DNA of 52,493 nucleotides from an uncultured Lachnospiraceae bacterium (GCA_946544235.1 CAMNMC010000089.1:1-52493); one strand, 5' to 3'; counted from the first letter of the stretch, positions 33,618 through 43,590 are shown. The notes: generated from the letters alone by a model not told the origin. Numbers and translations are program-made.

Positions 33618-34604
33618 TTATGCAAGTGAAGCAGTGATGATAGCCATTGAGTAAACCTCAATCGCATTACAGCCTCTTGACAGATCGTTTATCTGTGCAT
33701 TTAATCCGAGAAGGATAGGACCGTATGCTTCAAAGTTACCCATTCTCTGAGCAATCTTATAACCGATATTTCCGGCATTGATGTCAGGGAAGATGAAAGT
33801 GTTTGCATAACCTGCAACCTCTGAATCAGGACATTTCTGACGAGCAACTCTCGGAGAAACGGCTGAATCAAACTGGAACTCACCATCGATAGGTGTATCA
33901 GGATATTCTTCGATAGCCTTCTGTGCGGCGTTACGCATCTTGGTAACGGTATCGCCGGCGCCTGAGCCGTGAGTAGAATATGACAGGAATGCAACCTTAG
34001 GATCGATACCGAATACCTTTGCACATCTGATGGTTTCTCCGCATATCTCAACAAGCTCATCTTCGGAAGGGCTGATGTTGATAGCGCAGTCAGCCATTGC
34101 GATAACTTCATTTCCGCCTGTTGCAGAAGGACGTACAAGAATGAAGCATGATGAAACGATAGAATTGCCCGGTTTGGTCTTGATGATCTGAAGGGCAGGT
34201 CTTACGGTATCTGCCGTCGAATATGTTGCTCCGCCGAGCAGACAGTCTGCAACCTTCATCTGAACAAGCATGGTTCCGAAATAATTGGCCTGGCGGAGTA
34301 TCTTCTCTGCCTTATCTTTGGTCATTCCTTTAGCTTTTCTTATCTCAACGAAAGCATCAACCATTTCATCAAATTTATCATAATTATTTGGATCTATTAT
34401 TTCTGCACCTCTGATATTAAAACCTGCATCTTCAGCAGCAGCCCATATTTCATCCCTGTTTCCGAGAAGTATCGGATGAAGGAAACTGCTGGCAAGAAGT
34501 CTTGATGCAGCCTCGAGAATCCTGGAATCCGAACCTTCCGTAAGGACGATTCTCTTAGGATCCTTCTTAAGCTTCTCTATCATAGAGCCAAAACCAAATT
34601 CCAT
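33618..34604 (-). CDS. pta: Phosphate acetyltransferase
   Basis: Interconverts acetyl-CoA and acetyl phosphate for acetate production. The 328-aa protein is the short form. Family segments include RIVLTEGSDSRILEAA, ANYFGTMLVQ, DCLLGGATYSTADTVRPALQII, SYSTHGSGAGDTVTKM, DGEFQFDSAVSPRVARQKCP and NTFIFPDINAGNIGYKIAQR. The start follows GGGAGGT on the minus strand. The acetate kinase gene usually found beside it is absent from this window on either side. Confidence 0.95.
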   Translation of the reverse strand: MEFGFGSMIEKLKKDPKRIVLTEGSDSRILEAASRLLASSFLHPILLGNRDEIWAAAEDAGFNIRGAEIIDPNNYDKFDEMVDAFVEIRKAKGMTKDKAEKILRQANYFGTMLVQMKVADCLLGGATYSTADTVRPALQIIKTKPGNSIVSSCFILVRPSATGGNEVIAMADCAINISPSEDELVEICGETIRCAKVFGIDPKVAFLSYSTHGSGAGDTVTKMRNAAQKAIEEYPDTPIDGEFQFDSAVSPRVARQKCPDSEVAGYANTFIFPDINAGNIGYKIAQRMGNFEAYGPILLGLNAQINDLSRGCNAIEVYSMAIITASLA

Positions 34605-34939
34605 TTATTGTTACCTCCCATAAGTTTATAGTATCAAGTGTGTGGTGCCCCATAAAGATACATAATAAGTATACTACAAATCAATGATTATTTGTAGATA
34701 TTTTTATTAAAAATAATTCAAAATTCTGATGACAAATACAGCTTTCAAAATGTAAAATTATACGTATAAATCAGTGTCAAAAAATAGTGTATGAATCAGG
34801 TGTATTTATTTGTAAAGTGGTAACAGGCAGTAATAATATACATAAAGAAAATATGTGTATTATCTGTAAAAATGTCATCCTGAATAAAGTATATAAAAAA
34901 GGAGAGGTACGGTATAACCAAGGCGTACGGGTGAGCAAA
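34605..34939. other. 335-nt divergent region between pta and the GH3 gene
   Basis: Very AT-rich. It contains the pta ribosome-binding site, a perfect 12-bp palindrome TTATACGTATAA at 34758-34769 (operator or -10 region candidate), and GGAGAGG at 34901. The GH3 frame is open back to 34787, but that stretch shows no conserved protein. Confidence 0.4.
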
Positions 34940-37207
34940 ATGAAAGATGAATTCAGAAAAAAAGCAGAAGAAATAGTGGATAAGATGACAGTCAGTGAGG
35001 TTGCCGGTCAGCTGAAATACAATGCCCCTGCAATCGACAGGCTGGGTATACCGGCTTATAACTGGTGGAATGAGGGACTGCACGGAGTTGCGAGAAGCGG
35101 AACCGCGACAGTATTTCCTCAGGCAATCGGACTTGCGGCAATGTTTGACAGAGATATGCTTAAGCGTATTGCTGAGGTTATTTCTACAGAGGCAAGAGCA
35201 AAATATAACGAGAACAGAAAACATGGCGACAGAGGCATCTATAAAGGAATAACTCTCTGGTCGCCGAATATAAACATCTTCAGGGATCCGAGATGGGGAA
35301 GAGGACAGGAAACCTATGGTGAGGATCCGTATCTTACCGGTGAACTTGGAGTATCCTTCATCAAAGGACTTCAGGGCGATGGGGAGTATATGAAAACAGC
35401 TGCGTGTGCAAAGCATTTTGTGGCTCATTCCGGTCCGGAGGAGCTTCGCCATGGCTTTAATGCAGTGGTTTCAGAGAAGGATCTTGCAGAGACCTATATG
35501 CCTGCTTTTGAGAAGGCTGTTAAGGTTGGTAAGGTCGAGGCTGTCATGGGTGCCTATAACAGGACAAATGGCGAGCCATGCTGCGGAAGTGAGAAACTGA
35601 TCGAGGATAAGATCAGAAAAGAATGGGGCTTTGAGGGACATTTTGTTTCGGACTGCTGGGCAGTCATGGATTTTCATAAGCATCATATGGTGACTGATAC
35701 TCCGGAGGAATCGGCTGCAATGGCTCTGAATGCCGGCTGCGATCTGAACTGCGGCAGCTGCTATGAGTCTATCGAAACGGCTCTTGATAAGGGGCTGATA
35801 ACTGAAGACAGGATGAGAGAGGCTGCAAAGCGTATTTACACCACAAGAGCGAAGCTCGGTATGTTTGCTGAGTCGACGGAATATGACAGCCTGAACCAGC
35901 TTGATGTTGATACTGCCGAGAATAAAAAGCTTTCCTACGAGGCGAGCTGCAGATCACTTGTCATGCTGAAGAATGACGGAATACTGCCGCTTAAGAATGT
36001 GAAAAATATAGCTGTTATAGGTCCGAATGCAAATTCACAGATGGTTCTTGAGGGCAACTATAACGGCGTTGCATCGGAGTATGTGACGAATCTTGAAGGA
36101 ATCACAAGACGTGTTATGGAGGCTAATCGTGCAGCTGAAGCATTGAATGATGACAAGGCTAATCGTGCGGCTGATGGATTGAACAGGGATAAGGCGGATG
36201 GTTCGGCTGAGCCCGGACAGAAAATGAGAGTATTCTTCTCTATGGGCTGCCATCTCTATAAGGATAAGATCTATGCCTTTGAACAGAATGATGATCTTAT
36301 CAGTGAGGCTGTATCGATAGCTGATCACAGTGATGTTGTTATTCTGTGTGTTGGACTCGATACAACGATAGAGGGCGAAGAGGGCGATACCGGAAATGCC
36401 TTCGCGGCAGGTGACAAGATCGATCTCTTCCTTCCGGATTCACAGAGAAGACTTATCAGAAAACTTGCAGAAACCGGAAAGCCGATCGTCCTGGTCAACA
36501 ATACCGGCAGTCCGATGGACTTTACGGAAGAAGAGAATTACTGCTCGGCTATAATTCAGAGCTGGTACAGCGGAGAGTATGGTGGACTTGCACTTGCAGA
36601 TACATTGTTTGGTAAGAACTGTCCGAGCGGAAAGCTTCCGATCACATTTTATAAAAATGGTTCTCTTCCGGAGTTCACGGATTACAGCATGAAGGGACGT
36701 ACCTACAGATATCTTGATGATGAGCCGGAGTATCCGTTTGGATATGGACTGAGCTATACGAAATTTGAATACAGTGATCTGGAAATTACTGATAGCGAAA
36801 GCAACGGTGATATTTCAATGGACAGCACAGAGAATGTTATAAAGTGTACCGTAAAGCTGTCGAATAGCGGTAATATCGATGCCGAAGAGATTACTGAGGT
36901 TTATGTTGCTCAGAATGTGGTTGAGAAGGCTGAAAATGATAAGAACGGCGAATACCTCGGACGTATGGAGATAGATAACCAGCCAAAATACAAGCTGGCA
37001 GGATTTGCGAGAACAGCTGTAAAAGCAGGTGAGACAGTTAAGCTTACCATAGACATAGATAAAAATGAGCTGATGACAGTTCTTTCAGACGGAAGCAGAG
37101 CTCTCCTTCGAGGAAGATATAATGTCTATGTCGGCGGCAGTCAGCCTGATGCCGTAAGCGAGAGACTGCTCGGAGCAGCTCCGCTATGTGAAACTGTTGA
37201 AATATAG
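34940..37207 (+). CDS. GH3 family glycoside hydrolase (beta-xylosidase/beta-glucosidase)
   Basis: A 755-aa cytoplasmic enzyme without signal peptide. The GH3 N-terminal barrel carries LGIPAYNWWNEGLHGVAR, FPQAIGLAA, SPNINIFRDPRWGRGQETYG and AACAKHFVAHSGPE. The nucleophile Asp lies in HFVSDCWAVMDF. The C-terminal sandwich (RSLVMLKNDGILPLK, LVNNTGSPMDF, YPFGYGLSYTKFEY) is followed by a fibronectin III-like domain. The sequence pattern and the xylB-xylA neighbours point to a xylan 1,4-beta-xylosidase hydrolysing imported xylo-oligosaccharides (inference). I chose the ATG at 34940; GTG at 34931 is possible. A short repeated insertion lies near residue 400. Confidence 0.9.
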   Translation: MKDEFRKKAEEIVDKMTVSEVAGQLKYNAPAIDRLGIPAYNWWNEGLHGVARSGTATVFPQAIGLAAMFDRDMLKRIAEVISTEARAKYNENRKHGDRGIYKGITLWSPNINIFRDPRWGRGQETYGEDPYLTGELGVSFIKGLQGDGEYMKTAACAKHFVAHSGPEELRHGFNAVVSEKDLAETYMPAFEKAVKVGKVEAVMGAYNRTNGEPCCGSEKLIEDKIRKEWGFEGHFVSDCWAVMDFHKHHMVTDTPEESAAMALNAGCDLNCGSCYESIETALDKGLITEDRMREAAKRIYTTRAKLGMFAESTEYDSLNQLDVDTAENKKLSYEASCRSLVMLKNDGILPLKNVKNIAVIGPNANSQMVLEGNYNGVASEYVTNLEGITRRVMEANRAAEALNDDKANRAADGLNRDKADGSAEPGQKMRVFFSMGCHLYKDKIYAFEQNDDLISEAVSIADHSDVVILCVGLDTTIEGEEGDTGNAFAAGDKIDLFLPDSQRRLIRKLAETGKPIVLVNNTGSPMDFTEEENYCSAIIQSWYSGEYGGLALADTLFGKNCPSGKLPITFYKNGSLPEFTDYSMKGRTYRYLDDEPEYPFGYGLSYTKFEYSDLEITDSESNGDISMDSTENVIKCTVKLSNSGNIDAEEITEVYVAQNVVEKAENDKNGEYLGRMEIDNQPKYKLAGFARTAVKAGETVKLTIDIDKNELMTVLSDGSRALLRGRYNVYVGGSQPDAVSERLLGAAPLCETVEI
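36122..36193 (+). repeat. Two 36-nt in-frame tandem repeats in the GH3 gene
   Basis: Units at 36122 and 36158 encode ANRAAEALNDDK and ANRAADGLNRDK, with a decayed third copy (ADGSAE) after them. They sit in a surface-loop position between conserved GH3 strands. Confidence 0.85.
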
Positions 37208-37415
37208 TGGTGTATTAGTTCTAAATTTCATGGTTATCTGAAATACATTTTGTGATGTATCATGGTATACGAATCGGTATGACTCGTAATATGTATCAAT
37301 CATATTCAGCAACGTAGAGTTTTCTGTGATCCGGTGCGAATGATGAATGATTTACGATAAATGGCCGATTTGTAATCATGATATGGATGACATATCGTTT
37401 TAACAGGAGGTTACG

Positions 37416-38867
37416 ATGTATATAGGAGTCGATCTCGGAACGTCTGCCGTTAAGCTTCTTCTGATGGATGATGACGGGCAGATCGTGAAGAGTATTTCAA
37501 AGGAATATCCTATATCCTTCCCGAAGGACGGCTGGTCTGAACAGAATCCGGAGGACTGGTATATTCAGTCAGTTGCCGGGATTAAAGAACTCAGTTCAGG
37601 CTGTGAGGACAGGATAGATGGAATAGGAGTCGGAGGACAGATGCATGGACTGGTTGTTCTTGACGAGAATGACAGCGTGATACGTCCTGCAATACTCTGG
37701 AATGACGGAAGAACCGGAGAAGAGGTTGATTACCTCAATAACGTGATCGGTAAGGATAAGCTTTCGGAATACACCGGAAATATAGCCTTCGCAGGATTTA
37801 CGGCACCGAAGATACTCTGGATGAAGAAGAATGAACCGGAAAACTTCGGGAAGATAAAAAGGATAATGCTTCCGAAGGATTATATCGTTTACAGATTCAC
37901 GGGTATTTCATCATCGGATTATTCTGATGCGGCAGGCATGCTTCTTCTTGATACTAAGAACAAGAAATGGTCGCAGGAGATGATAGATATCTGCGGCATA
38001 AGAGAGGAGATGCTTCCAAAGCTTTACGAAAGCTATGATGTCGTAGGATGTGTTAAGGCTTCTGTTATGGATGAGCTTGGGCTTTCGGGCGAGGTTAAGG
38101 TTGTTGCCGGGGCAGGAGACAATGCAGCGGCTGCAATCGGAACAGGTGCCTGCGGAGCAGGAAAATGCAACCTTTCGCTTGGTACATCAGGAACCATATT
38201 TATTACATCGGATAAGTTCGCTGTTGATGATAACAATTCACTACACAGCTTCTGCCATGCAGACGGAGGCTTCCACCTGATGGGCTGTATGCTTTCAGCT
38301 GCTTCATGTAATAAGTGGTGGATGGATGATGTCCTTGGTGACAGCGATTATGCGGCCGAACAGGCGAAGATGATGAAGCTCGGTAAGAATAATGTGTATT
38401 TCCTTCCGTATCTCATGGGAGAGAGATCGCCGTATAATAATCCGGCTCTGAGAGCTGCATTTATGGGCATGAGGATGGATACTTCGAGAGAGGATATGTC
38501 GCTTGCCGTACTTGAAGGCGTTGCTTTCGGACTCAGGGATTCTCTTGAGGTTGCAAGAAGCCTCGGCATAGAGGTTAATGAATCGACAATCTGTGGCGGC
38601 GGTGCGAAGAGTCCGCTGTGGAGAAAGATCATAGCGGCTGTTATGAACCTGAAGCTTTTGATAGTAGAAAATGATGAAGGTCCGGCACTCGGCGGTGCAA
38701 TCCTTGCAGCGGTTGGATGCGGAAAATATAAGGACGTCCAGGAGGCTAAGGAAAAGATCATAAACTACAAAGAAGAAATACTTCCTGATGCAGAACTGGT
38801 TGCGGCCTATGAAGAGAGATACAGTGAGTATAAGAAGCTTGTTGCGGCTGTGCTGCCGCTGTACTGA
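37416..38867 (+). CDS. xylB: Xylulokinase
   Basis: Phosphorylates D-xylulose to xylulose 5-phosphate. The 483-aa FGGY-family kinase begins with the phosphate loop YIGVDLGTSAVKLLLMDDDG. GQMHGLVVLDE and ILWNDGRT (~residues 75-105) form the sugar-binding region with the catalytic Asp. GAGDNAAAAIGTG (~231) and the C-terminal GVAFGLRDSLEVARSLG and CGGGAKSPLWRKI segments complete the ATPase fold. A strong AGGAGG precedes the ATG. It lies between the GH3 gene and xylA. Confidence 0.95.
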   Translation: MYIGVDLGTSAVKLLLMDDDGQIVKSISKEYPISFPKDGWSEQNPEDWYIQSVAGIKELSSGCEDRIDGIGVGGQMHGLVVLDENDSVIRPAILWNDGRTGEEVDYLNNVIGKDKLSEYTGNIAFAGFTAPKILWMKKNEPENFGKIKRIMLPKDYIVYRFTGISSSDYSDAAGMLLLDTKNKKWSQEMIDICGIREEMLPKLYESYDVVGCVKASVMDELGLSGEVKVVAGAGDNAAAAIGTGACGAGKCNLSLGTSGTIFITSDKFAVDDNNSLHSFCHADGGFHLMGCMLSAASCNKWWMDDVLGDSDYAAEQAKMMKLGKNNVYFLPYLMGERSPYNNPALRAAFMGMRMDTSREDMSLAVLEGVAFGLRDSLEVARSLGIEVNESTICGGGAKSPLWRKIIAAVMNLKLLIVENDEGPALGGAILAAVGCGKYKDVQEAKEKIINYKEEILPDAELVAAYEERYSEYKKLVAAVLPLY

Positions 38868-38926
38868 TACTAAATTACCATTATTGGATAAGCAGTATCA
38901 TATATTGTTTGTGAATAGAAAAATAT

Positions 38927-38942
38927 CGATACAGTAGTATCG
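38927..38942 (+). repeat. Small hairpin upstream of xylA
   Basis: CGATAC-AGTA-GTATCG, perfect 6-bp stem, 22 nt before the xylA start. Confidence 0.4.
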
Positions 38943-38964
38943 TGGATTAATGGAGGAATAAAAA

Positions 38965-40284
38965 ATGGCTGAAATATTTAAGAACATCCCTGAAATAAAG
39001 TATGAGGGACCACAGAGCAAGAATCCTTTTGCATTTAAGTACTATGACCCGGACAGAATAGTTATGGGTAAGAAGATGTCAGAGCAGCTGCCTTTCGCTA
39101 TGGCATGGTGGCATAATCTCGGTGCGAACGGCGTTGATATGTTCGGTCGCGGAACCATTGACAAGAGCTTTGGTGCATCGGCTGAGGGAACCATCGAGCA
39201 TGCTAAGGCTAAGGTTGATGCAGGTATCGAGTTCATGAAGAAGCTTGGAATCAAGTATTACTGCTGGCATGATGTTGATCTTGTACCTGAGGATGAGGAT
39301 ATCAATGTTACCAATGAGAGACTGGATATCATCTCTGACTATATCCTTGAGAAGACAGCCGGAACAGATATCAAGTGTCTCTGGGGAACTGCAAATATGT
39401 TCAGCCATCCAAGATTTATGAATGGTGCAGGCAGTACAAATGATGTAAATGTTTACTGCTTTGCAGCAGCTCAGGTTAAGAAGGCTATTGATATAACAGT
39501 TAAGCTCGGCGGTAAGGGCTATGTATTCTGGGGCGGCCGTGAAGGCTATGAGACACTCCTTAATACAAGGGTTAAATTCGAGCAGGAAAATATTGCAAAC
39601 CTTATGAGAATGGCAAGAGATTACGGAAGAAGCATCGGTTTTAAGGGAACATTCCTCATCGAGCCAAAGCCGAAGGAACCAATGAAGCATCAGTATGATT
39701 TCGATGCTGCAACAGCTATCGGATTCCTTAAGGAATATGGCCTTGATAAGGACTTCAAGATGAATATCGAAGCTAACCATGCTACACTTGCAGGTCATAC
39801 CTTCCAGCATGAGCTGAGGATCAGCCGTATCAACGATATGCTTGGTTCCATCGATGCAAACCAGGGTGATATGATGCTTGGATGGGATACAGACTGCTTC
39901 CCAAGCAATGTATACGATACAACACTTGCAATGTATGAGATCGTTAAGAACGGCGGACTTCCTGTAGGAATTAACTTCGATTCCAAGAACAGACGTCCAA
40001 GTAACACTTACGAAGATATGTTCCATGCATTTATTCTTGGTATGGATTCTTTCGCATTCGGACTTCTTAAGGCTGCCGAGATCATCGAGGACGGAAGACT
40101 TGAAGGCTTCGTTGATAAGAAATACAGCAGCTTCGAATCAGAACTCGGACAGAAGATACGTCGCGGCGAGACAACTCTTGCCGAACTTGCAGAGAAGGCT
40201 TCTGAGATGAAGAACGTTGCAACACCTGTTTCAGGTGCACAGGAATACCTTGAAGGTGTGCTGAATAATATTCTGTTAAATTAA
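38965..40284 (+). CDS. xylA: Xylose isomerase
   Basis: Interconverts D-xylose and D-xylulose. The 439-aa protein is of the longer class II type. Active-site segments: YYCWHDVDLVPEDED (catalytic His and Asp, ~residues 98-112), WGGREGYETL (~190), FLIEPKPKEPMKHQYDFD (metal Glu), MNIEANHATLAGHTFQHEL and GWDTDCFPSN (metal Asp pair; Cys replaces the more usual Gln), then INFDSKNRRPS. The ATG follows TGGAGG. The strong terminator at 40311 ends the xylose operon. Confidence 0.97.
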   Translation: MAEIFKNIPEIKYEGPQSKNPFAFKYYDPDRIVMGKKMSEQLPFAMAWWHNLGANGVDMFGRGTIDKSFGASAEGTIEHAKAKVDAGIEFMKKLGIKYYCWHDVDLVPEDEDINVTNERLDIISDYILEKTAGTDIKCLWGTANMFSHPRFMNGAGSTNDVNVYCFAAAQVKKAIDITVKLGGKGYVFWGGREGYETLLNTRVKFEQENIANLMRMARDYGRSIGFKGTFLIEPKPKEPMKHQYDFDAATAIGFLKEYGLDKDFKMNIEANHATLAGHTFQHELRISRINDMLGSIDANQGDMMLGWDTDCFPSNVYDTTLAMYEIVKNGGLPVGINFDSKNRRPSNTYEDMFHAFILGMDSFAFGLLKAAEIIEDGRLEGFVDKKYSSFESELGQKIRRGETTLAELAEKASEMKNVATPVSGAQEYLEGVLNNILLN

Positions 40285-40295
40285 AGTTTGCGCGA

Positions 40296-40431
40296 ACTAC
40301 AAGCGGTGCGAAAAAAGCAGAATAAACTGTATGAGATTGCTCAAATACAGTTTAATTCTGCTTTTTTCATAGCGCGCCAGCGCGACACCGAGCTTTACGC
40401 GAAGCGTAATGCGAGACGATCCGCTTGTAGT
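40296..40431 (+). repeat. Hairpin cluster B enclosing the xylA terminator
   Basis: An outer 11-bp stem, ACTACAAGCGG (40296) with CCGCTTGTAGT (40421), encloses three elements. The first is a ~21-bp bidirectional terminator hairpin (40311-40331 with 40346-40367, one bulge, A-run and T-run). The second is CGCG-CCAG-CGCG (40373). The third is TTACGC-GAA-GCGTAA (40395), which contains GCGAAGC, a known ultra-stable mini-hairpin sequence. The layout parallels clusters A, C and D. Confidence 0.8.
40311..40367. terminator. Strong bidirectional terminator after xylA
   Basis: Arms of 21-22 nt with a single bulge, flanked by AAAAAA and TTTTTT. Confidence 0.9.
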
Positions 40432-40456
40432 ACATTACAATAGACTTTAATTTGTA

Positions 40457-40485
40457 TTGACATACGTTGGATATGGGTGTATAAC
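40457..40485 (+). promoter_or_regulatory. clpB promoter
   Basis: TTGACA and TATAAC with a 17-nt spacer, immediately followed by the CIRCE operator. Confidence 0.85.
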
Positions 40486-40491
40486 ATAATT

Positions 40492-40520
40492 GTTAGCACT
40501 CATATGCGGTGAGTGCTAAC
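40492..40520 (+). promoter_or_regulatory. CIRCE operator (HrcA binding site)
   Basis: Exact consensus TTAGCACTC-N9-GAGTGCTAA, extended by one G/C pair on each side, placed over the expected transcription start of clpB. Indicates heat-shock control by HrcA. Confidence 0.97.
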
Positions 40521-40594
40521 AAGATTAAAAGTGTATTCTCGTTAATAATAATATATCAAATATAATGTCAAAATAAAGACAGGAGGTGCAGCAT

Positions 40595-43177
40595 ATGAAT
40601 GCAGATAAATTTACAAAAAAATCGCTTGAAGCGATAGAAAACTGCCAGAAGCAGGCTATGGAGTACGGCAATCAGGAGATCAAAGCTGAGCATATTCTGT
40701 ACAGCCTGCTGACCATAGAGGACAGCCTTATCGTTAAGCTGCTGACCAAGATGAATATTGATACAGACGAGCTTGTCAGAGATGCTGAGAAGGCTGTGGC
40801 GATGCTTCCTAAGGTTGGCGGTTCGAACAGTGACCTGTACATGGGCACTGATGCCGGCAGAGTAGTCATGAAGGCGGAGGATGAGGCTAAGAAGATGGGA
40901 GATGCATATATCTCCGTAGAGCACATCTTCCTCGGACTGCTTGATTCGCCAAATGATGCAATAAAGAAGATATTTAAAAATCATAATATCAAAAAAGACG
41001 ATTTTCTGAGAGCTCTTGCGGATGTCAGAAAGAACAAGAAGGTTGATTCCGAGAATCCGGAAGATACCTATGATGCTCTTGAAAAATACGGCTATAACCT
41101 TGTTCAGCGTGCAAGAGAGCAGAAGCTTGATCCGGTTATAGGACGTGACGGCGAGATCAGAAATATCATCCGTATTCTTTCCAGAAAGACCAAGAACAAT
41201 CCTGTTCTTATCGGTGAACCCGGCGTTGGTAAGACGGCGGCTATCGAAGGCCTTGCACAGCGTATCGTGAAGGGAGATGTTCCGGATTCGCTGAAGGATA
41301 AGGAAATATTTGCCCTTGATATGGGTTCGCTTATTGCGGGTGCTAAGTACAGAGGTGAATTCGAGGAGAGACTGAAGGCTGTTCTTGATGAGGTTAAGAA
41401 GAGTGACGGCCAGATCATCATGTTTATTGATGAGATTCATACAATTGTCGGTGCGGGCAAGACAGATGGTTCACTCGATGCCGGAAATATGCTCAAGCCG
41501 CTTCTTGCAAGAGGTGAACTTCATTGTATCGGCGCAACGACTATTGACGAATACAGAAAATATATCGAGAAGGATAAGGCACTTGAGAGAAGATTCCAGC
41601 CCGTTACTGTTTCCGAGCCGTCTGTTGAGGATACGGTTTCAATCCTCCGTGGTATAAAGAACCGTTATGAGGTTTATCATGGCGTAAAGATTTCCGATGG
41701 AGCGCTTGTTTCGGCTGCTGTCCTTTCAAACAGATACATTACAGACAGGTTTCTGCCTGATAAGGCAATCGACCTTGTAGATGAAGCCTGTGCGATGATC
41801 AAGACGGAGCTTAATTCCATGCCTGCTGAGCTGGATGAGATTTCCAGACGTATCATGCAGCTGGAGATCGAGCGAGAGGCTTTGAGGAATGAAGAGGACA
41901 ATCTAAGCCATGAGAGGCTTAAGGCTCTTGAGGAGGAGCTTGCTGAGCTTAAGGAACAGGAAAAAGGCATGAAGGCCACCTGGGACAATGAGAGAGCAGG
42001 CGTTGATAAGGTTCGTGAGCTTCGTTCAGAGATTGAGCAGGTTAAGGATGAAATAGAAATAGCACAGAGAAAATACGATCTCAATAAGGCGGCCGAGCTT
42101 CAATATGGAAGACTTCCGCAGCTCGAAAAAGAGCTGGAAGAGCTTGAAGGCAAGGTTAATGATAAGGACAGACAACTGCTTCATGAGACAGTTACTGAAG
42201 ATGAGATCGCGAAGATTATTTCTAAGTGGACAGGCATACCTGTTGCCAAGCTTACGGAGACAGAGAGAAATAAAACTCTTCATCTGGCTGAACAGTTACA
42301 TAAGAGAGTTGTAGGACAGGATACGGCTGTTGAGCTTGTAAGTGATGCTATAATCCGTTCAAAAGCCGGCATCAAGGATCCTACAAAACCAATCGGTTCC
42401 TTCCTGTTCCTCGGACCGACCGGCGTCGGTAAGACCGAACTTGCAAAAACTCTTGCTGAGGCACTCTTTGATAATGAGGCCAGTATCGTTCGTATCGATA
42501 TGAGTGAATATATGGAGAAGCACAGTGTTGCAAGACTGATCGGAGCGCCTCCTGGATATGTCGGCTATGACGAGGGCGGTCAGCTTACCGAAGCTGTCAG
42601 AAGAAAACCATATTCAGTTGTTCTCTTTGATGAGGTTGAGAAAGCGCATCCGGATGTATTTAATGTTATGCTTCAGATTCTGGATGACGGACGTATAACC
42701 GATTCCAAGGGCAAGACTGTTGATTTCAAGAATACTATTCTTATCATGACTTCAAATATCGGCTCTGAATTCCTTCTTGAGGGTATTGATGAGAACGGAA
42801 ATATAAAGAAAGAGGCTGAGAATCAGGTTGAAGGCCTGCTGAAGATGCATTTCAGACCTGAATTTCTGAACCGTCTCGATGAGATAATCATGTTCAAGCC
42901 GCTGACCAGGGATAATATCAAGAACATTATTGACCTTCTCGTAAAGGATCTGAACAAGCGGGTTGAGGATAAGGAAATATCGATCGAACTGACCGATAAA
43001 GCCAAGGAGCTTATCATTGAAGGCGGATATGATCCGATCTATGGCGCACGTCCACTGAAGAGATATTTACAGAAGAATGTGGAGACTCTGGTTGCACGTC
43101 ATATCCTGAGCGGTGCGATAAGTCTCGGACAGAAGCTTATGATAGATGCGGAGGATGGTAAGCTGATCGTAAAATAA
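40595..43177 (+). CDS. clpB: ATP-dependent disaggregase ClpB
   Basis: A hexameric Hsp100 chaperone that rescues aggregated proteins with DnaK. The 860-aa protein has an N-terminal double-repeat domain (~1-150), AAA-1 with Walker [11 protein letters not shown] (~residue 208) and Walker [11 protein letters not shown], a coiled-coil middle domain (~400-530, Glu/Arg/Leu-rich, distinguishing ClpB from ClpC), and AAA-2 with [10 protein letters not shown] (~610) and [14 protein letters not shown]. The ClpP-binding loop of ClpA/ClpX is not seen. The ATG at 40595 is 6 nt from AGGAGGTG. Control is by the CIRCE element upstream. Confidence 0.96.
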   Translation: MNADKFTKKSLEAIENCQKQAMEYGNQEIKAEHILYSLLTIEDSLIVKLLTKMNIDTDELVRDAEKAVAMLPKVGGSNSDLYMGTDAGRVVMKAEDEAKKMGDAYISVEHIFLGLLDSPNDAIKKIFKNHNIKKDDFLRALADVRKNKKVDSENPEDTYDALEKYGYNLVQRAREQKLDPVIGRDGEIRNIIRILSRKTKNNPVLIGEPGVGKTAAIEGLAQRIVKGDVPDSLKDKEIFALDMGSLIAGAKYRGEFEERLKAVLDEVKKSDGQIIMFIDEIHTIVGAGKTDGSLDAGNMLKPLLARGELHCIGATTIDEYRKYIEKDKALERRFQPVTVSEPSVEDTVSILRGIKNRYEVYHGVKISDGALVSAAVLSNRYITDRFLPDKAIDLVDEACAMIKTELNSMPAELDEISRRIMQLEIEREALRNEEDNLSHERLKALEEELAELKEQEKGMKATWDNERAGVDKVRELRSEIEQVKDEIEIAQRKYDLNKAAELQYGRLPQLEKELEELEGKVNDKDRQLLHETVTEDEIAKIISKWTGIPVAKLTETERNKTLHLAEQLHKRVVGQDTAVELVSDAIIRSKAGIKDPTKPIGSFLFLGPTGVGKTELAKTLAEALFDNEASIVRIDMSEYMEKHSVARLIGAPPGYVGYDEGGQLTEAVRRKPYSVVLFDEVEKAHPDVFNVMLQILDDGRITDSKGKTVDFKNTILIMTSNIGSEFLLEGIDENGNIKKEAENQVEGLLKMHFRPEFLNRLDEIIMFKPLTRDNIKNIIDLLVKDLNKRVEDKEISIELTDKAKELIIEGGYDPIYGARPLKRYLQKNVETLVARHILSGAISLGQKLMIDAEDGKLIVK

Positions 43178-43251
43178 AAGGTTTTTGACAAAGTCAGTGA
43201 TGGCTGATTGCGGTTTATTGCAGCTGTATATTGATTGCTTCAAAAAAACAG

Positions 43252-43280
43252 TTGCAAATATCAAAGAATATTGTTATTCT
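43252..43280 (+). promoter_or_regulatory. Promoter of the ABC-F leader
   Basis: TTGCAA and TATTCT with a 17-nt spacer. The expected transcript start (~43287) lies about 28 nt before the first upstream ORF. A TTGACA at 43185 lacks a clear -10 partner. Confidence 0.65.
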
Positions 43281-43314
43281 ACGAAAAGAATTTACAGAAA
43301 ACAGGAGGAGACCA

Positions 43315-43338
43315 ATGAAAAATATTTCTTGCAGATAG
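43315..43338 (+). CDS. Candidate leader peptide 1 (MKNISCR)
   Basis: A 7-codon ORF preceded by an optimal AGGAGGAG and ended by TAG. A strong ribosome-binding site before so short an ORF suggests a regulatory leader of the ABC-F gene. Confidence 0.55.
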   Translation: MKNISCR

Positions 43339-43372
43339 TTAATTAAAAATCGTGGTACAAAAGCAGGTGTTT

Positions 43373-43414
43373 ATGCATTATCAGCCGAAACGATATACTT
43401 ATCGTGTGTGTTGA
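43373..43414 (+). CDS. Candidate leader peptide 2 (MHYQPKRYTYRVC)
   Basis: A 13-codon ORF with AGGTG close upstream. Codons 6-11 overlap a perfect hairpin ACGATA-TACT-TATCGT (43390-43405), so ribosome position would alter folding. Alternative to, or companion of, leader peptide 1. Confidence 0.4.
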   Translation: MHYQPKRYTYRVC

Positions 43415-43557
43415 TGTGTTGAAATTGACAGCTCTGTATTGGTATCATGAAATGCAGGAAATAATTCATAGTGGGTTTCTCAGAATATAGTGTGATAATG
43501 ACTTGGTATGTTCGTGACGTCCGGGCATAGTATGTCGGTATTATTATTGATCAACAG

Positions 43558-43590
43558 ACACCGCAGGATTATTCCTGCGGTGTTATTTTT
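43558..43590 (+). terminator. Intrinsic terminator in the ABC-F leader
   Basis: ACACCGCAGGA pairs perfectly with TCCTGCGGTGT over a 4-nt loop (11 bp), followed by TATTTTT. No complete gene lies directly upstream, so its position 200 nt ahead of the ABC-F start implies premature termination. Confidence 0.85.

Noticed and set aside
39079-40026. A 315-codon minus-strand ORF
   Set aside because: It lies wholly inside xylA, whose active-site motifs are all intact; the antisense frame is a codon-usage shadow.
40492-40520. CIRCE element considered as a novel palindrome
   Set aside because: It matches the known HrcA operator exactly and sits in the expected place before clpB; annotated as such, not novel.
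43185-43190. TTGACA just after clpB as the ABC-F leader promoter
   Set aside because: No acceptable -10 lies 16-18 nt downstream; TTGCAA-N17-TATTCT at 43252 is a much better candidate.
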